Translations under genes and position numbers: made by a program | Assembly: GCA_034359265.1 (NCBI GenBank) | Contig: CP136898.1 | Span: forward strand, 34,056,501-34,120,500 | Direction: 5' to 3' | DNA: 64,000 nt | From: Canna indica | Lineage: Eukaryota; Streptophyta; Magnoliopsida; Zingiberales; Cannaceae | Shown here: in pieces, positions 51,725-63,765 of the stretch | How positions within the stretch are numbered: the first letter of the stretch is position 1 | How the letters are laid out: every line of letters starts with the position of its first letter | The notes under the pieces: generated by a model | What the model saw: the letters and a program-made list of their open reading frames with translations, nothing else | The model's database searches: none | Told to the model about the DNA's origin: nothing

Positions 51725-54700
51725 ATGAACAATGGTAAAGTGTTCTTACTTTCAGTTATTTATGCTAACACCAAAGGAAGTGTAAGAAGTTTGCTATTGA
51801 AACTTTTAGAAGACCTGAATGTAAACAATATTCCATGGCTGGTAGTGGGTTATTTCAACTGCATCAACAGTGCTGAAGAGAAGAAAGGTGGTAGACTATT
51901 TTATGTGAAAAAATTAGTCCTTGATTTCAGATTGTTTATGGATGCAAGATGCAAGGGGCCAAAGTATATCTGCTAGGCTTGATAAGGCTTATTTCAATGT
52001 CAACTGGCTTGAGATGGAGTATGATATTGTGGTAAGGAACTTACAAATGTCAGACTCTGATCATAGAGCCATTTTGGTGACTGGTGAAGATTGCAACAGA
52101 GGTAAAAATGGAAAAGAATTAATATTTGAACTATACTGGCTGGAGTATCTTGAGTTAGAGAATGTTGTTAAGGAGTCCATGGTGAAATATGAGGCCAAGG
52201 GAATGAACATGACTGAGAAACTGGTAATGCTGCAAGGTGACTTGGAAAAATGGAATAGGGATAAGGTAGGTAGTTTGGAGCTTAATCTGAAGAATACAAG
52301 GAAAAGATTAGAAGAACTTCAGTTGGAGGAAGAAAATGATACAATCTCTAATGAGGAGAGAATGCTCCTAAGAGGCCTTTTAAATAAAGTGAATGCTCTT
52401 TGCCAACAAATTCAGATTAAGTGGTGGAGTAAATCTAGAAAAAAATGGGTGGAAGGTTGTGAGAAAAATACAAAATACTACCATAGTGTAGTTAAAATTA
52501 GGAGGCAGAGTCAAGTGGATAAACTGGAAATTAATGGAGTATGTGTCAAAGATACAAATGTGATGCCAGAGGCAATGACTAGTTGGTATGGAAAGTTGTG
52601 GGAAAATAAAGGGGTAAGTGATTTCAGTAAGTGGAAATTAGATGAGTTGGACTGGGTGAAATTATCAACACAAGAATGTGATGTAATGAAAAGGAAACTA
52701 AGCAACAAGGAAATCTGGAATGCTTTGAAATCATTGGGAAGAGGCAAAAGTCCAGGGTTAGATGGCTTTTCAGTGGAGTTTTTCATTGCAAATTGGGAAG
52801 TGTTAAAAGAAGATTTTTGTAAGGAATATGTTGAATTCTTCGGCAGGGGTGTTTTGCCTGAAAGATGGAAGCAAACAATTCTGATCTTCAATCCAAAGAT
52901 TGAAAGACCTAAATTGGTGGGAGACTTCAGACCAATCTCACTTTGTAATATACAATATAAAGTGCTTGCTAGGATTCTTGTTAATAGAATTAGACCTCAT
53001 CTTGACAAATTGATTAGTGCTGAACACCAGCTTTCATTCCTAGAAGGTTGATACATGACAATATCCTAATTGTCAATGAGGTAGTGAACTCCTTTGGATC
53101 CAAAGCAAAAAGGCCTTACTTCATTACGAAAGTAGATTTGGAAAAGGCTTATGACAAAGCAAGTTGAGAACTAATAATAGAATCAATGAGACTAATAAGG
53201 TTTCCAATTGAGATACTGTAGTGGATAAAGTATTGTTTGGAAAGTACAATGTTTCAATGCAAACTGAATGGTGAGCTTTCTCAGGTTTTTATAGGTAATA
53301 GGGGAATCAAACAAGGTGATCCCCTATCACCTTATTTGTTCATCTTAATGGAAGAACTTCTTTCAAAGCTCCTTAAGAAAGTAGTTACAGTAGGCCATAT
53401 AAAACCTCTTATGATAGGAGACTTGCAGTTATCTCATCTGTGTTTTGCAGATGATTTAATAATCATAGTCAAGGGGAATTTGAAGTCCTGTAGGGAGTTG
53501 AAGAAAATACTTGATACATATTGTGAGATATCTGGTCAGAGTATAAATAGAAGGAAATTTGAATTATTTTTTTTCCGAAAAGGTGCAGTCCATCTGTTAA
53601 ACATGAAATTTGTAATTTGTTTGATATGCAGGAGGGTAAGCTCCCTATGATGTACCTTGGCACTTATATTTCTCCTAAAATGCTAAGTAAAGAATATGAG
53701 GTGAAGCTGGAAGAGAAGATGAAGAAAAGAGTAGATCCTTGGGCTAAAAATCTTGTTTCACAAGCTAGGAGGAAAGTCTTGATTTGCTCAGCTGTGAATT
53801 CAATCCCTGCTCATACCTTAATGTCTTCTTGGATGAGTGAGAAGTCAATTGAAAGGATTACAAGGTCTGTTAGAGATTTTTTCAGGAACTCTATTATGAA
53901 CAAAAAGTCAGCTAAGTTGTTGAGCTGGAAACTGGTAACTTCAAATAAAGGCAAGGGACGGTTAAGGATAAGGGATATGAAGCTAATGAAGAAAGCTTTT
54001 ATGGCTAGGAGAGTATTACCTATTCTAAATATGGAGGAGAAATTCTGGGCTTCCTTGATTGTAAAGAAGTATGGGTGTATTCATCCTTGGGTGGAAGCTA
54101 AAAGAAGCAAACTTTCATGGAACATGAAAGCAATCACTAATTGTATGTACTCATTGAGAGAATGGCCGAGGAAAAAAGTGGAAAATGGCAAAGATACAGA
54201 TATCTGGGTTGATCCATGGCTTGGTGAATTGCCTATTTGTAAATGGCCCACTTACATTAATGTAGCTGCTTTAAATGGAGTTACTAAAGTAAGTGAGATG
54301 ATTTCGAATAATGGCTGGGAAGGAAATATTATTGATGTCTGCTTTGGTTCAGCTCTTAGTCAGGTGGTATACTCAATTCCAGTGGATAAACATGTGGGAA
54401 GAGATAAATGGGTTTGGGCTGATAATTGGAGAGGTGAGTTAACAGTAAGAAATGCTTATCTCCATTTGAAAAATAAGGAAGTGAAGGAAGAAGGACCTGA
54501 GATAAATTGGAAGAAAATATGGCAAATTAGTTGTTCTGAAAGGGTAAAAAATTTTGTCTGGAAACTATTGTGGGGAAGATTACCTACTTCTAGTTGGTTT
54601 TGCATATTTTTTGGTATGGAGGCTGATTGCTGCCATGTTTGTATTTAAGGCAAAGATGAGCTAAATCATATTCTGTTTGAATGTGGATATGCATTGGAGT

Positions 54701-55623
54701 TCTGGAAGGAAGCTGAGCAAAATATTGGTATAGTGTTTAAATTCAGGAATGAATAGAGTAGAGGCAAATGGATGACTGAGGCTGAAGGGTTTGAGTATGA
54801 GTCAGCAAGGTTGATAAATGCTTTTAAGTCAACTGCTATGTGGTTGTTGTGGAAGAATAGAAACAAGTGTAAATATGATAAGAAGTGCTGACCTGGCATA
54901 GTTCTAGTTGAGAAAGTTAACAGAGAGGTTTTGGAGTATCTTAATGCTGAGAAATGCAAAGGTAATGTTCAAAGTAGGACTGCTCCTCTCATTGTTGAAG
55001 AACCTGTAGGGAACTATACTATTAATTGTGATGCTGCTTGGAGAAATAGTAAAGAAGTAGGCTATGGCTATATTATAATGATAGAAACCAAGTTCTAATT
55101 TTAGAAGGATGTTGCAAAGGTAATGCAGGGAGTCCACTGATGGTTGAAACCATGGCCATATGGTATGGCATTGACAATGTCAAGAAAAAAGGCTTGAGTG
55201 GGGTGATTGTTAGGTCAGACTGCTTGAGGATTGTGAATATTTTGAAGGGGGAGTTTCAAGCTCCTTGGAGCGCGCATTTCAATACTGGACAAAATTAAAA
55301 GGTTAGCTGAAATTGTGAAGGTATATAAATTGCAATTTTGTAGGAGAGAAACCAATATAAAGGCTCATGGTTTTGCTACGGCTGGCATGTGTTCGAATGT
55401 GTATAAGCAAATGTCTGGTATTGTGGGTGAATGTGTAGACGGTGAGGTATTGTTAGGAAATGTCTGTTGTAATGTAGATGGTTGTAATAAGTTTTTGAAG
55501 TTGAATAAAAATATTGGACTAGTAGAGGAATATAGTTCTGCATCAGGTAGTGGCAAAGAATGCATGATCGTTGATTCACTGCTTCTTCTACCTTCTTCTA
55601 GTGTGGAAAGTGACATCTTCTAA
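51725..55623 (+). pseudogene. LINE ORF2: endonuclease end, RT, zf-RVT, RNase H
   Basis: Endonuclease pieces: VFLLSVIYANT, PWLVVGYFNCINSAEEKKGG (the usual GDFN Asp is Tyr) and MSDSDHRAILV with the SDH motif. RT (about 52680-53580): KSPGLDGFSVEFF, DFRPISLCNIQYKVLARIL, then after a stop at 53049 KVDLEKAYDKAS (first catalytic Asp), GIKQGDPLSPYLFIL and LCFADDLIII (the FADD catalytic pair). 53617-54648 gives the thumb and linker, ending in the zf-RVT block FVWKLLWGRLPTSSWF and, past a stop, HILFECGYALEFW. RNase H (about 55005-55480) keeps NYTINCDAAWRNS and ARRETN-like remnants. Five or more stops or frameshifts disable it. Confidence 0.88.
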
Positions 55624-55652
55624 GTCTTGATTTCCTTTTTTTAAAAAAAAAT
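51725..55652 (+). mobile_element. L1-type LINE, 5'-truncated, with 15-bp TSD
   Basis: Flanked by CTTACTATGGACTGT at 51710-51724 and 55653-55667, a perfect 15-bp duplication, with a 9-base A run before the right copy. The element begins inside the endonuclease, which classes it as a 5'-truncated insertion. The body codes for endonuclease end, reverse transcriptase, zinc knuckle and RNase H on the plus strand with several breaks. Confidence 0.93.
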
Positions 55653-55667
55653 CTTACTATGGACTGT

Positions 55668-56545
55668 GGAGGGAAAATGGTATTTATGAAGATTTGAAGA
55701 CACATTTGAGTAAAGAAAGTGAGATCACAATATGCACTTAATACACTAATATGTTGAATAAATTAGGATATATATTTTTTTCTTCCAGTATAATACCCTT
55801 TCAAAGGTCATATGTGAAAACCAGTGCTCGACAAGTTTAAAGCTGATAAAATGGTTTTATATTACCATTCTCCTTAGATTCTCCTTAGCCTTTCTCCACT
55901 AAGAATTATAGAGTTGTGTCTTGTACATACTTCAGCATTATATATCTTGTGCTATGGTTCATTTACAGGTACATTTGAAATTTACAGTTTTAATTATGAA
56001 GGCCTTATGTTGCTACAGAATCTAGGAGCTTTCTGTAGATTCATGTCAGCAATAATTCTTTCAAAAATTTCATGGCAATACTTGTTGTAGGTCATATTCC
56101 CTAAATCCAACATGTATGTCCATATTTTATCAATTGTTCAGTAGTTGTTAACTTGTTTTAAATCTGAAAGTTCTCCAAGCATATATATATTTGTCATTCT
56201 TACATTGTCATCGGATATACTTGATATGTGATTAATTCAAATATTCTATAATTTCCATATGCGGTATGACTTATGCTCTTTATGTATCATGATTGACGTG
56301 CCATCACTTCAGATATTCTCATATTTCTATATATGTTGTGTTTATCAATATATATAGTCAATTGTCTTGCTGTTGATTTGTGATTATTAGGCATTATTTG
56401 GTTATACCTATTGACCACATACACCTAGAACTATCTGGTTATACCTATTGACCACATACTCCTAGAACTGGATTTGATTTGGTTAAAATGATAGAGTATC
56501 CAGCCAAGAGATTGAACCTGAGGAAGAGCTGGGATAGGGGTGTGC
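55668..56545. other. Spacer between LINE and solo LTR
   Basis: AT-rich. Two direct copies of GGTTATACCTATTGACCACA (56399 and 56435) form a short tandem duplication. No gene seen. Confidence 0.5.
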
Positions 56546-59069
56546 TGTAAGACCCGAAAAAAGTTTTCTAATATATATAAAAAAAATTGTTTTGATGCAG
56601 CGCGTCGGACCCGGGGGTAGTCGAGTCGAGCCTTAGGATCGCCTCGAGTGAAAAGGTATGACTCGGCTAATGAATCATGAAATTTATTGGATAATTTACT
56701 TTCCTTTTATAAAATCATACCTTAAATTAAGTTAACTTGAGTCATGTTATGGGTTGGGTCGGAACCCGAGTCAAGTTCAGGTTTAGTCGAGTTCCTAGTA
56801 TGACTTAAGTGAGCCTTGAAACCATCTTTGGAAAGATGGTTGAGGGGATAAACCCCACCCCCATATGGCAGCCGTGCGACTTAACCATTGAGTCGCACAA
56901 GGCCGCAAGGGAGAAAGAGGAGAAGGAGCAAGGAGGGGGCTTGGATCTATCCGGAATTCGCGTCGTCGCCGAAAATTCTCAAGTCGTCGTCACCCGATCC
57001 TTATTTCTTGGCGATCTAGGTGAGTGGTTAAGGCTTTAACAGTTTGGGGGAGGCGGGTGGCCGAACCCTAGATGATAGGTCGAGTTCTTGTGATTTTTCC
57101 CGACGATCCATGATTTCAACGATATGTACTCACTGTTTTATGATGTTTCTTGTCGGATCTCGCTGTTTTAATTGTCAATTTGCGTATTTTTGGGGCTGTC
57201 GAGTCATGGGAAAAGGAGAAAGGTCATACCGAAATTTTTCTCATTCTCTTGACGGCGAGAAGGCCCTTAGATGCCCTTATACCACTGTTTTGATGTAGTT
57301 CCTTGAACTCCTCACGTAATATGAAGCATGTCCCCTCTAAAGCCCCTTGAAGTAACCGAATGAACCCTAAGACTCATGAAGAGGGTTCGGCCAAGGGTGA
57401 GGGGAAGGGTAAGTTGATCATTGGTATTTAAGAAGTATGTGGAATTGAAGAGACAAGGTATAGTTAAAGTCTCTTCCATCTTTCCCTACCCCAAGGACCT
57501 TGGCCGAGTAAGGTTTTCCTTGCTCATGGTTCGGCCAAGGTTGGGGAGAGGAGGGACTTGCTTAGATGAAAATTTCATGATCTTAGGGATCACACATAGG
57601 ATATGACAATACTTAGGAAGAACACCAAACTTAGCAAGTAGCTTAATTGATTTGAATTGTAGAAATGCTAGAAACCATACTTAGCATTTGATCCTTAAAC
57701 TTGGATGTTGACAATGTTACCATGTTTTATAATTCATACATGTTATTTAAATTTATTACTACCTTGCCATGCTAGATAGTTGCTCCTTATTGTGCTAATA
57801 TTCCTAAGGTAGTATAAGAATTGTTAGGTATGTGCATTATGATTATATATGATGAATGATGTAATATTTGAGCATTTTTCTTTAGATTATGCATGCTGCC
57901 TTAAATGTCCTTGGATGGTATTCCAAGGTTGACTCATGGAAATTCTCACCTAAGACAGTGTAGAAGGCTAGGTAACATGTAAGATGTTCCTAGATGTTCA
58001 TAGCACATTTATGGAAACTTAGATATGAGACGATAATACTTCTGTGACTGCTTGTATATTTTTGAAAACTTAGAGATTGTAGGTGCACATATACTAAAAG
58101 AGGTGGCATGAATTGTTGACCCGGTAGTCGGACATGGCTAGATACGGGCAAAGGCCCGAAGTATATATATATGAAAACCCTAGGATATTGATTGTGTAAT
58201 GTGCTTGAGATGGTCCGCTGAGGAGCGAGGAGGTCGGAAATGACCAATGCTCAGCTTAGCCAGTTGGGTCTAGAGGTGCGCCAGCGGGCCCGCTAGGTGC
58301 TAGACCCCAGTTGGGTGGGACTAGCTATCCTTACCCCAGACGGTGTCCGGAGACTAGTGGCCAACCTAGTCGACGACCCGGGATTGTTTGCTTGCATCTT
58401 GAGATGATGTAGCCGATGGCCAGTATGATACTACCCGATATGGTAGGGACGGTTGTAGCCAAAATATATTGCTATGAGTAGGCCGGATGCCAGAGGCGTG
58501 ATAAGCCAAGGTGGCAGGTTATCATGTACAGTGGATACTGATGGATCCATTGAGGGTCTTTAGTTGCATTTGAAACACACTTTACCTCATTATACATTTC
58601 TTTATTGCCTTGTAATATATATATATGCATGACTGAGGCTTATGTGGAGGTTCAATTGAGCCACTCACTGAGTCTCAAGTGGACTCACAGTTTATTTCTA
58701 TTTTTGTAGAGCATGAGTAGTAGCTTAGTGTCGACATAGTGCGACTGGAGGGCAGAGGCGGTGTCATATCTCCTAGCGGCGTCCATGAGTCTTAGACTAG
58801 TCCTTAGATATGTTGATTTTATTTTTAGCACTGACGTTGTAAAAAAAAAAAAGATTGTAAAACTTGATATTTGACCATTGGATTTGATGTTGATGTTTCA
58901 TCTTGTTTTGAAAAACTTATATCCATTGTGACTTGCAAACTTTTATAAAATATGTTGAGTTTTTCTTTATGTCGATATGCTTTGGCTTCTTGATGTCAGT
59001 GTAGACAGTAGGCTACAGGGCAAGATGTGGGCCCTGGCCGGTCACACTACCCTTAGTTGGGGTGTGACA
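56546..59069 (+). mobile_element. Gypsy-like solo LTR with perfect TSD
   Basis: A 2524-bp unit from TGTAAGACCCGAAAA to TTGGGGTGTGACA, flanked by TGTGC on both sides (56541-56545, 59070-59074). The long LTR with TGTAAGACCC start and GTGTGACA end resembles large plant Ty3-gypsy (Tekay/Del-like) LTRs; the lineage is a guess because no coding region remains. Related, truncated copies are at 12827, 49480, 51030, 59075 and 62790. Confidence 0.88.
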
Positions 59070-59074
59070 TGTGC

Positions 59075-59979
59075 GTGCACATACCCGAGATAGTCGGCAA
59101 ATACACTAATTGCTCTAGGAATTTTTATGGATATGTTATTGTGTCTTTTTACATTCATCATTGGATGTGCTTGTGCTTGTGCTTGAGGCTGGAGTATGGC
59201 CGGGCTGAGGGGCACCTTAGCTGGAGGAGCTATTACCCAACTCAACGAGTGGATTATGGATCGAGGAACTCGTTAGTAAATCACGTTGACGATCAAACCA
59301 GAGTGGTATTGGTTGGAGGGTCTTTCCCAACCAGACTGGTCGGGGTTACCTTGGGCTAAAGGGCCTTCCTAGCTCAGGGAGCCATGGGCGGTAAACTCGC
59401 TAGGTGTGTCCTAGTGACCGACACTACAACACAACCGACCTATAGAGACACATAATTAGATGAGTTCATAATTAGGAATAAATTTTGTGTCTATTAGTCT
59501 TTAAATGTGAAGATTTAGAAATAAAAATATAATTTGTCTCTAGGTCAATTGTGTTATATTGCGACTTGCATGATTGCTCTAGAATTCCTTTTATTATAAT
59601 TGGGCTGATATGGCAAGTGTGGATGTGGGTACTAGTGCACGTTGTGGATGGTTAAACTCCATATGAACTAAAGTGATAATTTATTTATCTAGTTGTTTAT
59701 GTTAATGTTAATTATGATATGATTATGATTATATGTGTTGACTTAAAGAGGGCTCACGATCGAGCCACTCATTGAGTTTTATATGAACTCATCACTCTCC
59801 TCTATGACTTTCTAAGTGGTGCGGTTGGGGGTGGCAAACTCGGACATTAGGTCTCGTGACATGCTGCGTGGTAGTCGAGTCATAGGGTATTTTTGTTTAT
59901 GCATATTATAATGTGTGGGTTGGTAGAGTATGTCGGTAGGCTTCAGAGTAAAGGTGCGTACGTGACTCTCGGCGTGACA
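59075..59979 (+). mobile_element. Older gypsy-like LTR fragment
   Basis: Shares with the solo LTR the GAGCCACTCATTGAGT block followed by a CTCATCACTCTCC-like run, and ends GACTCTCGGCGTGACA. The 5' part is diverged or missing. The younger solo LTR lies directly against it. Confidence 0.6.
59422..59561. mobile_element. 140-bp CACTA-type MITE
   Basis: Terminal inverted repeats CACTACAACACAACCGACC and, in reverse, CAATATAACACAATTGACC, with CGA on both sides (59419-59421, 59562-59564). It has no coding capacity and sits inside the LTR fragment 59075-59979. Confidence 0.82.
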
Positions 59980-61049
59980 ATTTTTAGTTTTTCATTTAAT
60001 TATTTAGTTTAAGTGTTTGCATTTTACTTTCATTTTAGATATTACAGTGAGATTAATAATATAATCAAGCAATACCTGATACGTAGGATCTCATAATCAT
60101 TTTTTAAAAATTCTTCTTTTTTTACTTTTACTTTCATTTTTTTGAATATTTATTAAAATTATAATTTTCTTAAGCTACGATTCTTTTTAATTTTGTAAGT
60201 ATATCATTTTTAGTGTTTATATTTATTGTTATTTATTTTATAAGTTTGTATTTATTTTGATATATTTGTTAAAAAATTATATCAATATTTATTAAATATT
60301 CAATAATTTTTTATTCTGTGTACATTCAAGTTTGCTATTGTATATAATTGAATTTAAGTTTGACTGTTGTAAGATTGAATTTTATTTTAAGATCTATTAA
60401 TGCATGCCTTATAATTATATTATAATATTTTATTATATTTTATTTACTATATCTTTTAATATATAATCAATTTCATAATTTTAGATAAAAATATTTTATA
60501 ATTTTTTATTATGTCGGAAAGTGATTTTTTTTTCTGAAATTTATTTTTGTAAACTCTGATTATTTTTAATTAGCAAGTAAGTTATTTATTTTATTTTATT
60601 TTATTTTTTCATATAATATACTGTTGTATTCCATTTTTAAAAATTGTATATACAATTTATTATATTTCCCCTTATTATTTATATTTCCACTTATTGTTAT
60701 ATTTGCATTATTGAAAATTTACTATTATAATTGAATTTAAGTTCATTATTGCAAGATTGACTTTTATGTAATCAATTGGGAGTAGCACAGTTGATGGTAA
60801 CATCTTATATGTTTTTTAAAAAAATTTGGGTTCAAATCTTAGTATTGTCACGTATTGTGATTTTTTATTTTTGTTTTAAAAAAAATGATCTTTATGTTTA
60901 GTTCTATTAATAAATAATATTATTTTTATAACTTAATGTGTAATTATATTATATTTATTTTATATATTAATATAGAATCGATTTTGTTATTATTAGTAAT
61001 TAAAAAATATTTTATAGAAATATTTTAATCTTGTCGCAAAGCACGGGAA
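59980..61049 (+). mobile_element. AT-rich region ending in a Helitron-like 3' terminus
   Basis: The stretch is strongly AT-rich and noncoding. It ends TCGCAAAGCACGGGAATTTTTCTAGT, which looks like a plant Helitron 3' end: a short hairpin (imperfect CGC-AAA-GCACG) 8-10 bases before CTAG, followed by T. A TTGGGTTCAAATCTTAGT-like block at about 60829, common in plant non-autonomous Helitrons, supports it. The 5' TC end was not found, so the start is nominal. Confidence 0.45.
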
Positions 61050-61441
61050 TTTTTCTAGTATCGAAAGAAAAGTTAGGACAAGTGAGAGTTAAAAGGTGAG
61101 AGTTAAAAGATTTGGGACACGTAGATTATTTATTGCACACATTTCATAACCTAGATAGGGTTTGAATAAAAATAAATAAATAAATAAATTGGATACCAAA
61201 ACAAATAGACAATTGAGTATAACAATCTGGCAAAATTATGATTAATGATACCACAAGTTTATAATACTAGCTATCACTTAAGTATATATATATCAAACAT
61301 CAATTTAACTTAAATCACCACAGCCTTATTTATTTCAATTAAAGCAATCATGAACACATACATATATAGTTCAAACTTCACCCACACATCACTAGTCAAC
61401 TTAGGACTTTGATTTATTCCTTTATATTTATAACACTTTCT
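61050..61441. other. 3' flank of metallothionein 2
   Basis: AT-rich; 61190-61440 probably includes the 3' UTR of the minus-strand gene. No other feature seen. Confidence 0.4.
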
Positions 61442-61865
61442 TTAGCAGTTGCAGGGGTCACAGCTGCAGCCATTTCCGCACTTGCATCCTCCATTCTCAG
61501 CTCCAGCGGTCATCTCAAATCCTTCAACGCGACTGCATGCAAACAGTAATAAGCAATCACATTAGTTAATCTCCTATACATGCCATAAGAGGAATTGGCA
61601 TGAAGCTCATCTCAAAACTTTGGCATACATACCTCTTTTCTGGTGCAACACCAAGGATGGAAGATTTAGAGATGGTGATCTTCTGATCTTCCAGGTCAGG
61701 ATACATCTTGCATCTAAACCCACATGAAAAAGATGCTTATGTATCCTCTTAAGTTACAATGAAAGATGGATAAAAGTAACTTCATCAATATATGATGGAA
61801 AAAAAATACCCAGAGCCGCAGCTGCAGCCTGATCCACAGTTGCAGTTTCCTCCACAGCAAGACAT
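61442..61865 (-). CDS. Type 2 plant metallothionein, gene 2 (3 exons)
   Basis: Metal-chelating cytosolic protein, as for gene 1. Minus-strand exons are 61865-61810, 61713-61633 and 61532-61442, with borders GG/GTATTT, TTTAG/ATGC, AAAGAG/GTATGT and ATGCAG/TCGC; the spliced frame has 75 residues plus TAA. It reads [20 protein letters not shown] at the N-terminus, then [18 protein letters not shown], a [15 protein letters not shown] stretch and CSCDPCNC at the end. The MSCCGG start is the type 2 signature. Introns fall at the same codons as in gene 1, within GG/A and AG/T, so the two are duplicates. This copy keeps the CC pair that gene 1 lacks. No stops or splice faults are seen. Confidence 0.95.
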
Positions 61866-61952
61866 AATTATTTTCTGCTATAGAAAGTAATAGGATAACT
61901 GAGAACAATATGTGAAGAAGATTTGTTGGAGTTGATGCGCTGCCTGTTGCTG

Positions 61953-61964
61953 CTATTTATAGAG
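61953..61964 (-). promoter_or_regulatory. TATA box of metallothionein 2
   Basis: CTCTATAAATAG on the minus strand, 88 bp upstream of the ATG, within CGAGCTCTCTATAAATAGC, identical over 19 bp to the block upstream of gene 1. Confidence 0.82.
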
Positions 61965-61969
61965 AGCTC

Positions 61970-62429
61970 GATAAAGGCAACGTGGGAACCAATATCCACG
62001 TGTCGTCATCCTATTCCTCGAAAAAAACCTTGATGACATCGTCCATTCATTTTATTAATCTTTTCTTGTACGTCCTAAATTTTAAATTCAAACCATGCCG
62101 ACTGGATTTATTGTTAGCCAAGAATCTTAATAATCGACGACTAATGGATATATTTATTATTAAAAGGAAAGTCAAATCTTTTAGGTAAGAAAGAGACAAT
62201 TGGATTCAGAATATTTTTCTAGGCAAATGTTAGATATTGTGATGATTTAGAGACAGCTTAATTATTTTGATATAAGATCAATTTACCAAAACCATAAAAT
62301 GGAGGGCCGAAATTATTGGATCCATAATAAAAATTCAAAAATTCCCAAAATCATAACTAAAGATGTAACATACCACAAATACCCCTGAATTTTGAATTCT
62401 CACCCATTATTAAAAAATAATTCAATTGC
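61970..62429. other. Upstream region of metallothionein 2
   Basis: Promoter and intergenic DNA, AT-rich. CCACGTGTCG at 61996 contains a G-box-like CACGTG on either strand. No gene seen. Confidence 0.45.
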
Positions 62430-62760
62430 TACGAGTATCAGTGATGGCTGATGTAACCGTCGCTAATTGCTACAACTTACCTACAGCCCCATGGGCCGTC
62501 GCTAATGATATAACATCTGCGATGGTTGAGCGACGGTCGCTTCAACCCTCTCTAATTACACAAAAATATGTGCGACGGTTCAGCGACGACACAAGCCGTC
62601 GTCCCTAATAGTAGATGACGCGAATGCAGCGCGAAAATGAAACACTTATTAGAGATAGCCTAGCGACGGTCGGTGCGATCATCGCTGATAAGTGTTTTCA
62701 TCTACATCCGCATCCATCCCTCTTCTTTCTCCCGCTTTCCCCTCCCTCTTCTCCTTTAAT
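62430..62760. mobile_element. CACTA subterminal remnant
   Basis: GCGACGG / CCGTCGCTAAT motifs in both orientations, then a GCGAAAATGAAACACTTATTA block that matches the left subterminal region of copy 1 (near 2085), and a pyrimidine-rich CTTCTTTCTCCCGC tail like 2230. Only one end of the element survives. Confidence 0.65.
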
Positions 62761-62789
62761 ACCTGCATAATTTCTAAATTCTTGTTTAA

Positions 62790-63765
62790 TTATTTCAGCG
62801 GAAAGATTTGGACACGCGTCGGAGCGAGCAGGGTGAATCGCCAGATGGCATGAATTAAGGTTCGGCCTTTGCGTGTAAGGTAATTATTTTTATTTAAGAT
62901 AGTTTGGTCTTTAGATGGGTAGTAGGATTCGAGTCGAGCTTGGAGGTTCAAATGGAACTTGAATTGAACTTGAATTGATTAAGTTATAGCTTGTATTAGA
63001 CTTTACTTAAATAGAGGGGTATTTTGGTCATTTGATAAATGGGGAACCAATTAATATTATACCTCACCAGGGGCGCATAGCTCAAGAGAGCAGCCACACA
63101 TCCCAGGTTACGGCTGGAATCTTGTCTGTCGTGCTCAGCTTGCCGTGCTAAGGCTTTGAATTCCTTCTCTCCCTTTTCTTCAACTCCCAGGTTACGGGAA
63201 GTTCCCATTACCAGGACCGTATGTGGGGTTAAACCGTTAAATCTTGGTAACATGACTATTGGCTGAAATGTTTACAAGGTCCATGAGGGGAACGTCTTTG
63301 TCGTGCTCCTTGAGAGCTGTACCTTTGTAGTTTTATTTTCCTTTCTAAGTTACCCTCCAAGTGTTTGTAAGTGTAAATATCTCTTTTGGGGAATTTTATG
63401 AATGAAACGGTGTCTTATGTATTTATCCTTGTTGTGTTCTTTGTCGAGTTTGATCGGCTCTTTGATTTGTTGAAGCTTCGTAATCTGCATGTCCTTGTTA
63501 GAATAATATCTAAATTTGTGGTTAACTGTTTGGTGTTTGTGGGTAAGGCATTGTGATCAGAAATAGTGGCGTGGTGGCCAATGAGCTAGACTGGTGGAAA
63601 TTGAAGCCCTGGTCGCTTAATGGCATTGAGACCGAATGTAGTGGCTTCGGAGGCCAAAGATTATACTCGAGGGTTCAAGCTGAGGTTGCCGAGGAGTGTA
63701 AGGCAGGACTGCACGCGAGAACTTAAATAAGAGCTCTGATGTCGGAAGTAGCGGCTCTGGGGGCC
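62790..63765 (+). mobile_element. Gypsy-like LTR-related fragment
   Basis: Contains GATTCGAGTCGAGCTTGG, GAGGGGTATTTTGGTCATTTG and GGCGCATAGCTCAAG blocks in the same order as 12990-13150. 63360-63760 has no match elsewhere in the window. Confidence 0.5.

Noticed and set aside
63069..63095. tRNA-like GGGCGCATAGCTCAAGAG
   Set aside because: It aligns with the GCCGTGCGGCTCAAG block of the gypsy-like LTR family, and no T arm or acceptor strand follows.
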